Positions 1 to 10,135 of a stretch of DNA of 64,000 bases are shown here, in pieces. The first letter of the stretch is position 1. Every line of letters starts with the position of its first letter. The notes under the pieces were generated by a model that was not told the DNA's origin, searched no databases, and saw nothing but the letters and a program-made list of their open reading frames with translations. This DNA is from Bactericera cockerelli (Eukaryota; Arthropoda; Insecta; Hemiptera; Triozidae), in the NCBI GenBank assembly GCA_024516035.1, contig CM044956.1, forward strand, positions 8,295,997-8,359,996. Direction: 5' to 3'. The position numbers and the translations under genes are program-made.

Positions 1-193
1 AGGATCAAATGAGATTGAACTCCATAACTTTGTGTGCACTCCTGAAATCAAATAATAGACAGCAAAAACCAACACGTACACAGTGCCCTCGCTTTCCTAT
101 AAGCTACCATGCCTGAGCGATATTCCATACGCGCGGCATTTCGAGCAACCATAGGGGCTTTGGCATTAAAACACGCCGGAGGATCGTGTAAGG
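1..193. other. unassigned sequence
   Basis: Single-copy-looking sequence without an open frame, splice-bounded exon or repeat match that I can see. It ends at the target duplication of the hAT-like element. Confidence 0.5.
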
Positions 194-720
194 CAGGGGT
201 TCCCAAACTTCCTCAAGCCACGGACCACTTTTGAATTTCATAATTTTCCACGGACCACTAACAAACTCTCATGTCTTTACAAGAGTTAAGCTTATTTCTT
301 TGCTTGGACTTCATACGTATTTAGAAGGGTAGAGAAGCCTTGTTCACTCTGGTATGTAGTGCTGAACACCATCAGAAACTGCAGATCTAATTACGATACT
401 TCATTTGCATTCAAGAAGCTCATTTTTTTTCTTGCAGCTTTCTTGTAGGTAGCTACCTACACTTTTTGGACCAGTCTGGTGTCTGAAGGTAGGTACTTAA
501 GGTGTTCTTCGAAATACATAATAATATTATAAGCGAAAGTGAAACACGTGATGTTAAGCCAAATTTAAAAAAAAAGTAGGTGAAAAGGTAGGTGATACTT
601 TCAACAAAAGTCAGAGGATTATTTTATGTATTATTTTTCTTTTGTAAGGACATTTGTTTTTGTTTGTTTTTCTTCTTCTTCTTTAGGGACTACCTCCAGA
701 CCACAGTTTGGCAACCCCTG
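194..720. mobile_element. hAT-like non-autonomous element (MITE)
   Basis: The left end reads CAGGGGTTCCCAAACT. The right end is its inverted copy with one mismatch (AGTTTGGCAACCCCTG). The flanks GTGTAAGG (186-193) and GTGTAAGA (721-728) match at 7 of 8 positions, as expected for an 8-bp hAT duplication. The interior of about 500 bp is AT-rich and encodes nothing, so it would depend on a hAT transposase from elsewhere. CAGGGGTTCCCAAAC-type ends are common in hAT families; the assignment rests on ends and duplication only. Confidence 0.65.
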
Positions 721-728
721 GTGTAAGA

Positions 729-1449
729 GTATTAGGTGTTTCTGAACTTTCATGTTTCTGCTGTCTGCATAACACCAGGGCACGGTGCTTTTTTACTTGG
801 GTAGCAAAGTAAATGGGCCAAATGATCCCCATCAGGCTATGCAGGATGCCAGATGTCTACTGTCTATCAAGAGTACCACCAAAAATCCGGGAGTATTAAG
901 AAATAACTTCAATAAAATATTATTTGTTTTTTATCATTATTATTATTACATATTTAATAAATATTTATTAGGAGGACAAAGAAATTTTCATGTATTAAAA
1001 TATTTACAATGTACTTTCAGATATTTTACTTCAATTTTAAGCCAACGACCTTTCTCAATCCAAGTAAATGCAAATACATACATACTTATATCTATAACAT
1101 CTTTCTAAACTCTAGTCTTCATGAAATAGTTTATTATTTTTTTTCTATAAACTTCAAACTCTTTTCTGTTCTCTCTTTAATTTTTTGAAATTTGGATGTT
1201 TGTAAATCTTGATTCTTTTTCATAAAATAGTCTTTTTCTTAAACAGAGAGACATTGGAAGCTTGAATAAAACTGATGAAATGAGGAAATAAAAAAATATG
1301 TTTTCCAACTAGAGAGAGAGGGAATGGAAAGGTCCCAGTCAGATTTAATCTTGGCCAGTGGAATGGATGCCGCATTTTCTGGACGAGCATATTCTGCGAC
1401 ATTAGAGAACATTGGAAAATCCGGGGGTGGAAAACATGGAATTGAATAA
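729..1449. other. AT-rich unassigned stretch
   Basis: No convincing gene. A 107-codon frame at 785-1108 has no recognisable domain, is low in complexity and looks like chance. Confidence 0.5.
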
Positions 1450-1615
1450 AAATAGAGAGGAAAGAAGAGAGACAGGGGGAGAGGGAAGGAAGGGGGGGGA
1501 GAGAGAGAGAGAGAGGGAGAAGGAGGGTAAAGAGTGAGAGGGGAGGGAAGGACAGAGAGAGGGATTGAGGGAGGTAATAAGAGAAGGAAAGAGAGAATGA
1601 GAGAGAGGGAATGAG
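1450..1615. repeat. purine-rich (GA)n array
   Basis: Irregular GAGA/GGGA repeats with G on the plus strand. It ends just before a retroelement 3' module. Confidence 0.8.
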
Positions 1616-1620
1616 AATGC

Positions 1621-1800
1621 AGTGGCAGAGAATGCCTAAGGCATTAACTTCGCCCCGGATTACAAAACAATTGTAATAAAAATTAATATTTCTTTTTGTA
1701 CATATTTCTAAGTTTTTTTTTAAAATTTATTGTTATATTTTTTGCTGTTGTTGATGATTGTTTTGTAAAAAAAATAAAGTGTAAATAAATAAAATAAAAA
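1621..1800 (+). mobile_element. retroelement 3' end with conserved hairpin
   Basis: The module begins GGCAGAGAATGCC. A 6-bp stem AATGCC (1631-1636) pairs with GGCATT (1640-1645), followed by TAACTTCGCCCC. An AT-rich stretch of about 120 bp follows, then AATAAAGTGTAAATAAAT as polyadenylation-like signal and A-rich tail. It is nearly the same as the copy at 43440-43650. It looks like the 5'-truncated 3' end of a LINE or a SINE that borrows that end. Confidence 0.6.
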
Positions 1801-1834
1801 GGGAAGGAGGGGGAGTTGGAGAGAGAGAGTGAGA

Positions 1835-1870
<36 letters not shown>

Positions 1871-3163
1871 AGGAAAGAGAGAATGAGATAGAGAGAGTGA
1901 GAGTGAGGGAGGGAAAAAAGGAAAGAGAGAGTGAGATAGAGAGAAGATATTAGAGGGAGATACAGACATTAGAAAAGAAATTGAACGACAGGCAAGAATG
2001 GGATAGAGAGAGAATAGGAAGAATAAAAATGAGAGAAGGAGGGGGAGGGGGGAGAAAGAGAAAGAAAGACAGAGTGAGATAGAAAGAGAAGGTATTAGAG
2101 GGAGGTAAAGTTTAGAAAAAATAATAGAAAAGAATGGGATAGAGAGAGAATAGGAAAAATAAAATAAAAAGAAGAGAGGGAGGGGGAGAAAGAGAAAGAA
2201 AGAGAGAGTGAGATAGAAAGAGAAGGTATTAGAGGGAGGTAAAGTTTAGAAAAAATAATAGAAAAGAATGGGATAGAGAGAGAATAGGAAGAATGGAGAG
2301 GAAAAATGAGAAGGAAAGGGAGAAAGAGAAGCAAAGAGAGAGTGAGAGAAGTTATTGAAGGGTGGTAAAGATATTAGACAAAGAGGTGGAATGATGGAAA
2401 AGAATGGGATGGAGAGAGAGTGGGACAGTTTGCAAGAGAGAGAAAAAGAGTTGAAAAAACATTTCAATAGACAAGTCAGAAAACACAGAATGGAATCATA
2501 TGAATAGAAGGCTGGGATTGAGAGGAGAAGAGGGGAGAGAGAGAGATAGAGAGAGTTGGGGAGAGAGAGAGAGAAAAGAGGCATAGATAAAGATAATGAA
2601 ATAGAAAAAAAAATGTGAATAAAAATGAAAAAGGGACAGGGTGAGAAAGAGGAAGTGGAGAGAGAGAGAGAAGAGAGAGAGTGTGTCTGTGTGTGGTCTT
2701 ACGAAGCGGGTGTAGTCCGTAAGAATTGATGATGAGAAAGAGAGAGAGAGAGAGAGAGAGAGCGAGCAAAAGAGGGGGTGAGATAAAGAGTAAAAAATAT
2801 CTAGAGAGGCAGGCACGAATAATATGAGCATGAAAGATAGATAGAGTAGGAGAGAGAGATAGAGGGAGAGAGAGAGACAAAAACAGGAAAAGAAATAAAG
2901 AGAGAGAGAGTGAAAATGCAAGAGAGAAACAGGACATGAAACAGAAAGACAGAGATTCAGGGAAAAAGGAGTAAAACTGAAGAAAGTGAGAGAAAAGGGG
3001 AGAGAGAAAGAAATAGATGAGAGGAGGGGAGGGAGAAAGAGAAGAAATACTGGGGGAAAAAGGAGAGGGAATAGAAAGAGAGAGGGATATAACACCGTCA
3101 CGGGGAAATGGAAGAAGGACATGAGAAAGAGAGAGAGAGAAATAGGTAAAGAGAGGGAGAAAT

Positions 3164-3210
<47 letters not shown>

Positions 3211-3212
3211 AA
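1801..3212. repeat. long purine-rich (GA)n array
   Basis: About 1.4 kb of GA, GGGA and GAAA words with embedded pure (GA)n runs, for example 2740-2762 and 3171-3208. Segments near 2040-2160 and 2160-2290 are near-copies, showing local duplication. The frames of up to 331 codons on the minus strand translate this array as Ser/Leu/Phe/Pro strings and are not genes. Confidence 0.9.
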
Positions 3213-3361
3213 TAAAAGGACATGGGAAAACATAGCAGGGATTTTTTCCATGTTGGCACTGGTACAAAATATCCCACGTGCGTGCTTGCTTCTTCGCTAT
3301 TGAGATTAAAAGTAGTCTCGAAACAACCCTCAAGCTATAGTAATTAAGTCTCAAATTACTC

Positions 3362-3543
3362 CAGAGTAGGAGATGAGTGAAGATAGCACCCGACATTGAA
3401 GCTAGAATTTTGTACCACCTACCATAATTATGTACTCTTAGGAACCACAAACCCCGAATTTTGTACTCCAACCGTAACCCCAGAAGAGAGGTTGAAACAT
3501 GTCGGGTGCTATCTTCACGCTCCTCAGAGTAAGAGATGAGTGC
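3362..3543. mobile_element. short inverted-repeat element with flanking direct repeats
   Basis: A perfect 20-bp inverted repeat (3377-3396 and 3499-3518, containing AGATAGCACCCGACAT) encloses about 100 bp. Outside it, CAGAGTAGGAGATGAGTG (3362-3379) and CAGAGTAAGAGATGAGTG (3526-3543) form a direct repeat with one mismatch. This resembles a miniature foldback transposon, but the family is unknown. Confidence 0.5.
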
Positions 3544-3600
3544 TCTTGTAAATTCTCTAGACCATAGGTTCGATTCTCGCTCGGTGAAAATATTAAATAT
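3536..3600 (+). mobile_element. tRNA-like SINE head fragment
   Basis: Contains GGTTCGATTC, a match to the pol III B box, followed by sequence able to close a T arm. There is no clear A box, so it is a degenerate SINE head rather than a tRNA gene. Confidence 0.35.
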
Positions 3601-3918
3601 TAATCTGGATTTAGATTTTTCTGGATTCTCTTACTCGTAAATACGTCTGAGATCGTCAATAAGACATGTCTGATAACTCTAATAAGTCATCAACTCATTA
3701 GCAATAAATTACTCCCTAATAATTTTAGGGGGTTATTGAAATAAATCTTCTTTTACTCTGTTTTATCCCGCTTAAGCAGGGTCGACATTGTTCAACCTCA
3801 TGGTTGAGGTTGGTTGGTTTTGGCACATTTTTACGACTGGATGCCCTTCCTAACGCCAACGATTCTATTTGATTTCATTCGCTGGGAATCGTACCAGCTA
3901 CCCACATTAACCTCACCC

Positions 3919-4060
3919 AGTGTTTATTTAATTTACAAATAGCTAGTGTAAACTTTACTTTATACACGTGTTTATTTAATTTACAAATAGCTAGTGTAAA
4001 CTTTACTTTATACACGAGTTTATTTAATTTACAAATAGCTAGTGTAAACTTTACATCCCG
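3919..4060. repeat. 48-bp minisatellite, three units
   Basis: A 48-bp unit beginning GTTTATTTAATTTACAAATA is repeated head to tail three times, at about 3921, 3969 and 4017. The last copy breaks off at ACTTTACATCCCGGG. The minus-strand frame across it simply repeats a 16-residue block. Confidence 0.85.
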
Positions 4061-4229
4061 GGAAAGCAAGGTGCGGCAACCCTTGAGACGGGATTTTTCA
4101 GATTAATTTTAGACTTGAATAATAATGGTACAATTTTTTCTCCAGCCCATTAGCTGTGGGAGGCTTGACAGGAGGGGGGAAGTAATGACGCTACAACATC
4201 CAGAACTGGGTTACTGAGAATGTGGGAGG
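4061..4229. other. unassigned spacer
   Basis: No gene or repeat recognised between the 48-bp minisatellite and the next purine array. Confidence 0.4.
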
Positions 4230-4846
4230 GAGAAAGTTAGGATACGACGAGAGAGAGAGAAAAAAGGACATTCTTTTATCCTTTTTCAGATGGAAAAAAT
4301 GAGCTGATAGAGAGAAAAGAAGGGAGGAAAATAAATACTGAGGAAGTAGAGATAAAACGGACAAAAAGAAAGGAAAAAAAGGAAAAAAGAAAAGGATGGA
4401 GGAGGGAAAAGAGAAAAAAGAAAGAAAAGAGAGTTGGAGAGATAGAGAGAAAAAAGGGAGAAAAACAAATACAGAGAAGAGAGAGATAGAAAAAATACAA
4501 GAGATGTATAATAAGAGAGAGAGAGAGAGAGATACAGATAAAAAAGGAAGAAAATATGAAAGAAAAAGAGAGAAAGGAAGCATGAAAATATGCATAAAAG
4601 GGAGAGAAGGATGGAGGGAGGTAGGGAGGGGAGAGAGAGAGAGACAGAAGGAGAAAAGAAAGGGATGGAGGGAAAAAGAGATAAAAAAGAACAGAAGAGA
4701 AAATGAAGGAAAAAGAGAGATAGATAGAAAGGAGAGATGAAAAAACACAAAATATGCAGAAAGAGAAAGAAATAGACAAACGAGCGTGGAAGAACAGAAG
4801 CAGAAGAAAGAAGAAGATGGAGTGATGAGTAAAAAACGAATGATGG

Positions 4847-4929
<83 letters not shown>

Positions 4930-5130
4930 AATAGAGAAATGAAGTATACAGATATAAATGAGGAGATAAAGAGATAGGGTGATGAGGAGAATGAAAGGAG
5001 AAAAGAATCCGTTCATTTCTTTTCATTCAATCCGAAATCCGTTCATAAAACTAATGGAGATGGAGAGAAAAAGAGAAAGAGGGAGGAAGAGAGAAAGAAA
5101 TGGGAGAGGGACAGAGAGGGTAGAGAAAAA
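4230..5130. repeat. purine-rich (GA)n array
   Basis: About 900 bp of GAGA/GAAA/GGGA sequence with a long nearly pure (GA)n core at 4850-4925. Long frames on both strands (Arg-Glu strings or Ser-Leu-Phe strings) are artefacts of the repeat. Confidence 0.9.
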
Positions 5131-5577
5131 ATACCCATTATTATGAAATGTAATGACGTTAAAGTTGTCATAATTTGTAGTTTTGAATTATTTCTCATAA
5201 TTAATTTTGCCCGGACATGCAGTGCTGTGAAATCCGGTTACATAATGTTAGTCCGCGTCAATTTAGGACAGACATGGATACCGGGTGATCCAAGTCAAAC
5301 ACTAGATTTGGATGAATGAGTAACGACCAGAGGCGGCATTACCAAAGTAAAAAGAAAAGAATGTTATAGATTTAGGGCGGAATTAATAGACGTTTTTGTA
5401 ATACCTCTGTGGCGCCAAGTCGCGTACTGTCTAAGATAAACCGATGCTTGGAAATGACTTAAGTTATCGATTTTGTTTATTAATTTCACACTTAGAAAAG
5501 TAAAAGATTTTAGTAAGGTTGTCTGTACACAACTTGTAATATACAAAAAGTTAAATATATGTAAGTATGTGCAGTGA
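5131..5577. other. unassigned stretch
   Basis: No gene recognised. The words TTAGGGCGGAATTAATAGA at about 5370 recur in similar form near 42190 and 60120, suggesting one more dispersed repeat. Confidence 0.4.
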
Positions 5578-5729
5578 ATAATAGAATCGCCTTTATTATA
5601 CTGCTCAATTAGGACTTTCCAAAGTCCCATTATTCTAGCAGTAAGTCCAAAATGTCTTGGGTATTTTGTGTTCAAAATCACAAGTGGAAGTATACTTTGT
5701 CATGCCCGGATGAGTTTCGAACCCATGTG
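5578..5729 (-). mobile_element. SINE group A, head-truncated
   Basis: On the minus strand the sequence runs from a B box (GGGTTCGAAACTC) through the group A body (ACTGCTAGAATAATGGGAC) to an AT-rich tail. It is more diverged than other group A copies and lacks the A box region. Confidence 0.7.
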
Positions 5730-5786
5730 AAAAAAAAGAACATGTGAAAAAATAAACAAAAAGATTTAATAAATTATCTAAATTAC

Positions 5787-5896
5787 CTGTACAGTTTCAG
5801 AAGAATCGCGCCATAGCAGAAGATGAACCCAAGTTCTCTCAACCAGGAGACCAGCAGACACTGGACAATGGTTGGCTCCCACAGATGCACTAGCAC
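5787..5896 (-). CDS. class C orphan GPCR, GPR158/179-like: exon for TM3
   Basis: A 110-bp exon encoding 36 codons plus two bases. The upstream acceptor is a pyrimidine tract ending CTTTCAG; the donor is CAG|GTAATT. The product contains WEPT, a Cys, SWLRELGF, CYGA and LLKLYR. This arrangement (E-P, Cys about five residues on, W-x-R-x-LGF, YG, LK-x-x-R at the end of TM3) matches the GPR158/GPR179 orphan receptors better than the mGlu or GABA-B branches. The cysteine should bond to extracellular loop 2. It begins in phase 0, as the exon at 20332-20400 ends; the next exon was not found in 1-5786. These receptors act at the plasma membrane; in vertebrates GPR158 binds RGS7 rather than classical G proteins (family knowledge, not seen here). 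Confidence 0.8.
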
Positions 5897-6040
5897 CTGA
5901 AAGAAGAGGAAAGTATTTTTTTTTAACCCGGGATCAGTACGGTTCGGTTTTGTAACGTATCCAGTACACGGTAACGTATACGGTTGTGAGAGAAATCTCT
6001 CACAACCGTACTGATTGCGGGTTAAATAAATATATAAGAT

Positions 6041-6432
6041 GAGTGTTTCACAGCCGTTTTTATTTCGTAGCCATGAAACAGGAGCTACTGTAGACACTTG
6101 TGGTCTCTGTTGCAGCCTGCCGACCCCGTAGTATGCCTCCCCTCTTATGGGCGAGAAGTGACACAATACTTCTCGTTTAGGTGCTTGGTCAACACGAGCG
6201 TACCGGAAGGTCTCCCTTACATTTTTTTTTTAGATAACTTGATAAATGATAAATATTACATTTTATTTTTTTACATTTATTAAACAAACATATTCAGAAA
6301 AAAAATTCTCCCTTACAAATAATTGTAACCAAATTAAGAATAGAAAACAAATTTCTGTCGCCACGGGGGATCGAACCTGGGACCTTCCGCATGGCAAGCG
6401 AGTGATTAACCACTGAGCTAATCGCGCGCCCT
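6041..6432 (-). mobile_element. SINE group C (tRNA-Gly-like), interrupted by an 85-bp insertion
   Basis: On the minus strand it runs TAGCTCAGTGGTTAATCAC (A box region), CGCTTGCCATGCGGAAGG (anticodon arm, GCC), GGTTCGATCC (B box) and then the group C body, ending in CATGGCTACGAAATAAAAA. Between 6222 and 6306 an AT-rich insert is flanked by TCTCCCTTACA on both sides (6211-6221 and 6307-6317). The head resembles tRNA-Gly(GCC), but the acceptor stem does not pair as in a working tRNA. Confidence 0.8.
6222..6306. mobile_element. 85-bp AT-rich insertion with 11-bp target duplication
   Basis: It starts with a T-run and ends with an A-run, and is bounded by perfect 11-bp direct repeats inside an older SINE. 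It is probably a very short, 5'-truncated retrotransposition product; its source is unknown. Confidence 0.5.
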
Positions 6433-6494
6433 ACCTCTTTTGGATTGAAACTTTTGATTAATTTGGGTTTAAATTTTTGATTCTGAATACAGCG

Positions 6495-6785
6495 AAGGAA
6501 GGGGAGAGAAAGAGAGAAGGAGAGGGGGAGAGAAAGAGAGAAGGAGAGGGGGAGAGAAATAGAAAGAAAGAGAGAAGGAGGGGGAGAGAAAGAGAGAAGG
6601 AGAGGGGGAGAGAAAGAGAGAAGGAGAGGGGGAAAGAAATAGAAAGAAAGAGAGAAGGAGGGGGAGAGAAAGAGAGAGAGAGAGAGGGGGAGAGAAATAG
6701 AAAAAAAAAGAGAGGGAGGAGAGGAGAGAAAGAGTGAGAGACACAGAAAGAGATAGAAAGAAAAAGAGGTAGAAAGGGAAGTACG
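6495..6785. repeat. purine minisatellite
   Basis: Repeats of GGAGAGAAAGAGAGAAGGAG with a higher-order unit of about 100 bp (two related halves around 6495-6590 and 6590-6690). Frames across it are artefacts. Confidence 0.85.
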
Positions 6786-7364
6786 ATAGGTCACAGAAAA
6801 AATGGGTATGACCCAGTAGGTAATGCATGAATCTATTAGGTATAAAGCAGTGGTTCACAAACGGGGGTCAAATTTCAAGTTGAGGGTGCTGGTGAATTAG
6901 ACCCGAGGTACGCTAATAAAATAATCCTAGAATTGGAAGTTTTGAGATCAAAGCTGAGTTTTATTTTCATTTAAAATAAACTGGTGTGACAGCACACGAC
7001 TTTCCTTATCACTCAAAAAGAACTAAAAAAAGTCAAAATAAGAAGTCAAAACCACCACTAGTGACTCAGTGGTAACAGTTAGCTAAAAGTTAATGTCATA
7101 TTTGTAATCAGAACTTTAAAATCATTAGATTTGATATGTCACAATATTAAAGAGTTAGTCCAACGGTTTCCCTTCAAAATATCCGTGAGTTAGGGCGGGG
7201 TTTAAAAAAGTTCAGGATATCAAAAAAATTATCAGAAGAGACACCCTTTATTTTTTATTACAAGAAAAACTTGTTCTTATAAATTTTCGGAACGGCCAAC
7301 CGCCACCAGAAAGGCCGCCACTGGCGGCAAAAAAGGGTTTGGTTTCGCGTCCTCTCCATAATTA
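6786..7364. other. unassigned stretch, possible hAT end
   Basis: No gene. CAGTGGTTCACAAACG at 6849 resembles a hAT left terminus, but I could not find the matching inverted end or a target duplication. Confidence 0.35.
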
Positions 7365-7429
7365 TAAGTAATCTACAGACCCACACGGCTCCATATAAGT
7401 AATCTACAGACCCGCACGGCTCCATAATA
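7365..7429. repeat. 31-bp tandem repeat split by the mariner insertion (left half)
   Basis: Two copies of a unit containing TAAGTAATCTACAGACCC lie directly left of the transposon. Two more lie directly right of it (9799-9862). The four were one array before insertion. Confidence 0.75.
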
Positions 7430-7431
7430 TA

Positions 7432-7915
7432 CAGGGTGATTCAGAAAAACACCGACAAACTTTGAGGGCTAATAGATCAGATCAAGATCTATCATTTTAC
7501 TCCCATGACCCCATACCTATTCGCCACGGTTACGGAGAAAAGGCGGCTTTTGTGTTTTTATGAAATTGGTCGAGTTAGTCCTAAAAAATGATTTTTGTAT
7601 TTTTTTGTGTTCAATTTAGAAATACAATTTTTTTTTCATTGTAAAGATAAAAAAATGTCCTATTTAAAAGTGTACCTACACAGCTTTTAATTTCAACTTG
7701 AACCTGTAATATCATTCAAAACAGTTGGGAAAATGTTTTCGCGCGTCATTTTCGAAAACTTTCAAACGTGATTTGTGCCGAAAAAACATGGAAAGTTCGA
7801 ATCTCCGTGACATTGGAAAAACATGCCTCTATTGTGATCTTTCACATGCAATCATCAGATTTCAGATACGTCAGTTTTTTACGGAGATATTAGCACTTTT
7901 ATGACGAAAATCGTG
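7432..7915. repeat. left terminal inverted repeat of the mariner-type element
   Basis: Pairs with 9315-9798 over its full 484 bp. The outer CAGGGTG is shared with several MITEs in this window. Confidence 0.9.
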
Positions 7916-7993
7916 CATTAATTTCGGACCCTGATTTCGCGCGAGTATGTAAGAAAGATTTTTTTAGTTTTCCTTACCTGAATGATGTACTTT

Positions 7994-9070
7994 TCACAGG
8001 TAGTTCTCAAAATGCCTTCCACCGTGATTGACACACAAGTTGTACCTCTTGACTGTGGACCTTCGAATTTTGGGGAACATGGCTGGGTGTTCGCGGATAT
8101 CATCAAACGCTAGAATTATCCTGGCAACTAGTTCTTCTACGTTATTAACAGGTGTTTCATAAACAAGAGACTTGACATGACCCCACACAAAGAAGTCCAA
8201 AGGTGTCATGTCAGGTGATCGCGGGGGCCATGCGATTGGACCCAGCCGCCCAATCCACCTGCCAGGAAAATTAGCATTCAAATACTCTCTAGCGACTCGC
8301 GAAAAGTGCGGCGGTGCACCATCATGCATGAATAACATGTTCTGCCTTATGTCATATGGAACGTCTTCTAGTAGTTCAGGCAGGACATCTTCAATGAATG
8401 TAGCGTAGGCTTCACCTGTTAATCTTGCGGGGAGAAGATAGGGACCGATGACATAATTGCTCACTAGGCCAGCCCAAACATTCACTGAAAACTGCCATTG
8501 ACTTCTAACCTGTTCAACAGCGTGTGGATTTTCATCACTCCAAATGTGACTATTATGGACGTTGAAAAATCCATCTCTTGCAAAGCATGCTTCGTCCGTC
8601 CAGAGGATATTGCTTGCAAATGCAGGGGATCTTCTTTGTCGATCCAAATACCACTCAGCAAATTCTAGCCTGGGTGCATAGTCTTCTGGTTGTAGAGATT
8701 GCACTTTCTGTATGTGAAAAGGGTGCTGTCCGAGTTCTTTCATTACCCTCCATACTGACGATTGGGTCGTGTTCAGTTCTGATGCTACGAGCCTTGTACT
8801 AGTTCGAGGTCGATTTGCAAATTCTTCCAAAACTCGATCTGTGAAGTCCACTGTCCTCACGGTTCTAGGAGCACCTGATGCCTCTTTCTTTGGTTTAAAT
8901 TTTCCAGATTCTCTCAATCTTCGGTCAACCTGAGAAAAAGTCGAATGATGGGGGACATGTCTACCGGGAAACTGTGCTCTGTACAATCCAGCAGCTCTTC
9001 TACCATTGCATTCTGCCCTTCCGTACACAAGATGCATATCCGCGTACTCATTGTACGTGAATCGCTGCAT
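7994..9070 (-). CDS. Tc1/mariner-type transposase with DUF4817 domain
   Basis: A 358-residue transposase for cut-and-paste movement of the surrounding element. I chose the ATG at 9070, because the domain begins there (MQRFTYNEYADMHLVYG); the open frame extends 60 codons upstream without matching anything. Residues 1-60 form the DUF4817 helix-turn-helix, followed by a second DNA-binding helix-turn-helix (about 75-130). The catalytic Asp residues appear in WTDEACF, FMHDGAPPHFS and RSPDMTPLDFFVWG, with 36 residues between the second and third. The third acidic residue is Asp, so this is a DDD and not a DDE enzyme. No stop or frameshift interrupts it, and all three residues are present, so it could be active. 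It acts in the nucleus. Confidence 0.9.
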   Translation of the reverse strand: MQRFTYNEYADMHLVYGRAECNGRRAAGLYRAQFPGRHVPHHSTFSQVDRRLRESGKFKPKKEASGAPRTVRTVDFTDRVLEEFANRPRTSTRLVASELNTTQSSVWRVMKELGQHPFHIQKVQSLQPEDYAPRLEFAEWYLDRQRRSPAFASNILWTDEACFARDGFFNVHNSHIWSDENPHAVEQVRSQWQFSVNVWAGLVSNYVIGPYLLPARLTGEAYATFIEDVLPELLEDVPYDIRQNMLFMHDGAPPHFSRVAREYLNANFPGRWIGRLGPIAWPPRSPDMTPLDFFVWGHVKSLVYETPVNNVEELVARIILAFDDIREHPAMFPKIRRSTVKRYNLCVNHGGRHFENYL

Positions 9071-9314
9071 TTTTAACCAAATTAACACAAAAAACCATTC
9101 AGAAAAACTTTTAACACCACCACGACACAGAACTACCACTAATAAACAAAGACACTTCAACACGAACTGAAAATTTTTCCAATGGTTTTCGATCATTTTA
9201 CGTGTTAATAAAGTAAAATGTAGCTGGCCAAAATTTGTGTAAAATATCAATCTTTTTTGCTACTCGCATCAAGTATTGTAATATTAGTATGAAAATTTAA
9301 TCCAAAGAAGAAAT

Positions 9315-9798
9315 CACGATTTTCGTCATAAAATTGCTAATATCTCCGTAAAAAACTGACGTATCTGAAATCTGATGATTGCATGTGAAAGATCACAAAA
9401 GAGGCATGTTTTTCCAATGTCACGGAGATTCGAACTTTCCATGTTTTTTCGGCACAAATCACGTTTGAAAGTTTTCGAAAATGACGCGCGAAAACATTTT
9501 CCCAACTGTTTTGAATGATATTACAGGTTCAAGTTGAAATTAAAAGCTGTGTAGGTACACTTTTAAATAGGAAATTTTCTTATCTTTACAATGAAAAAAA
9601 AATTGTATTTCTAAATTGAACACAAAAAAATACAAAAATCATTTTTTAGGACTAACTCGACCAATTTCATAAAAACACAAAAGCCGCCTTTTCTCCGTAA
9701 CCGTGGCGAATAGGTATGGGGTCATGGGAGTAAAATGATAGATCTTGATCTGATCTATTAGCCCTCAAAGTTTGTCGGTGTTTTTCTGAATCACCCTG
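9315..9798. repeat. right terminal inverted repeat of the mariner-type element
   Basis: Inverse of 7432-7915. The 244 bp between it and the start codon hold no other feature that I recognise. Confidence 0.9.
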
Positions 9799-9865
9799 TA
9801 TAAGTAATCTACAGACCCACAAGGCTCAATATAAGTAATCTACAGACCGCACACACGGCTGAAAC
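9799..9865. repeat. 31-bp tandem repeat (right half)
   Basis: Two copies of the TAAGTAATCTACAGACC unit, continuing the array left of the transposon. Confidence 0.75.
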
Positions 9866-9994
9866 TTTGGATTCAGGCTCTGGGGACCCTAAAATGTGTT
9901 TTGGATCTAAAAACTAACTATCAATTTTTTTGAAAGAAAAGTAACGGGAATCATTCTTTTCTTTCTACGAGATAAGGAAAATAAATAAGAATTG

Positions 9995-10135
9995 AACCTC
10001 ACTGAGCCTGGGTTTTCCAAAAATAGCATCCATAGGGTTCCGATTTGAATGGCCACCCATCCAAGTCAACACCGCTAAACGTTGCTTAATTCCAGAGACT
10101 GAACGAAAATGAAAACTGGTGTATTCATACCATGG
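9995..10135 (-). mobile_element. SINE group E (5S rRNA-derived)
   Basis: On the minus strand TTAAGCAACG is followed by GACTTGGATGGGTGGCC. These correspond in order and spacing to the internal promoter (A box, intermediate element, C box) of 5S rRNA. The flanking stems of 5S rRNA are not conserved, so it is a SINE or pseudogene and not a working 5S gene. Confidence 0.7.

Larger units (their letters stand above)
7432..9798 (-). mobile_element. complete Tc1/mariner-type transposon with 484-bp inverted repeats
   Basis: The ends read CAGGGTGATTCAG and its inverse, flanked by TA at 7430-7431 and 9799-9800. Both terminal inverted repeats (7432-7915 and 9315-9798) are 484 bp long; by eye about four mismatches and no length change. 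The single gene inside is intact. This suggests recent movement, or repair that keeps the arms alike. The length of 2367 bp exceeds the usual 1.3 kb mariner because of the arms. Confidence 0.9.

Noticed and set aside
785..1108. 107-codon plus frame
   Set aside because: Composition follows AT-rich sequence (Tyr/Phe/Ile strings), no domain and no upstream gene structure.
2476..3471. 331-codon minus frame rich in Ser, Leu, Phe
   Set aside because: It is the translation of a (GA)n array, has no domain, and overlaps other equally long frames in the same array.
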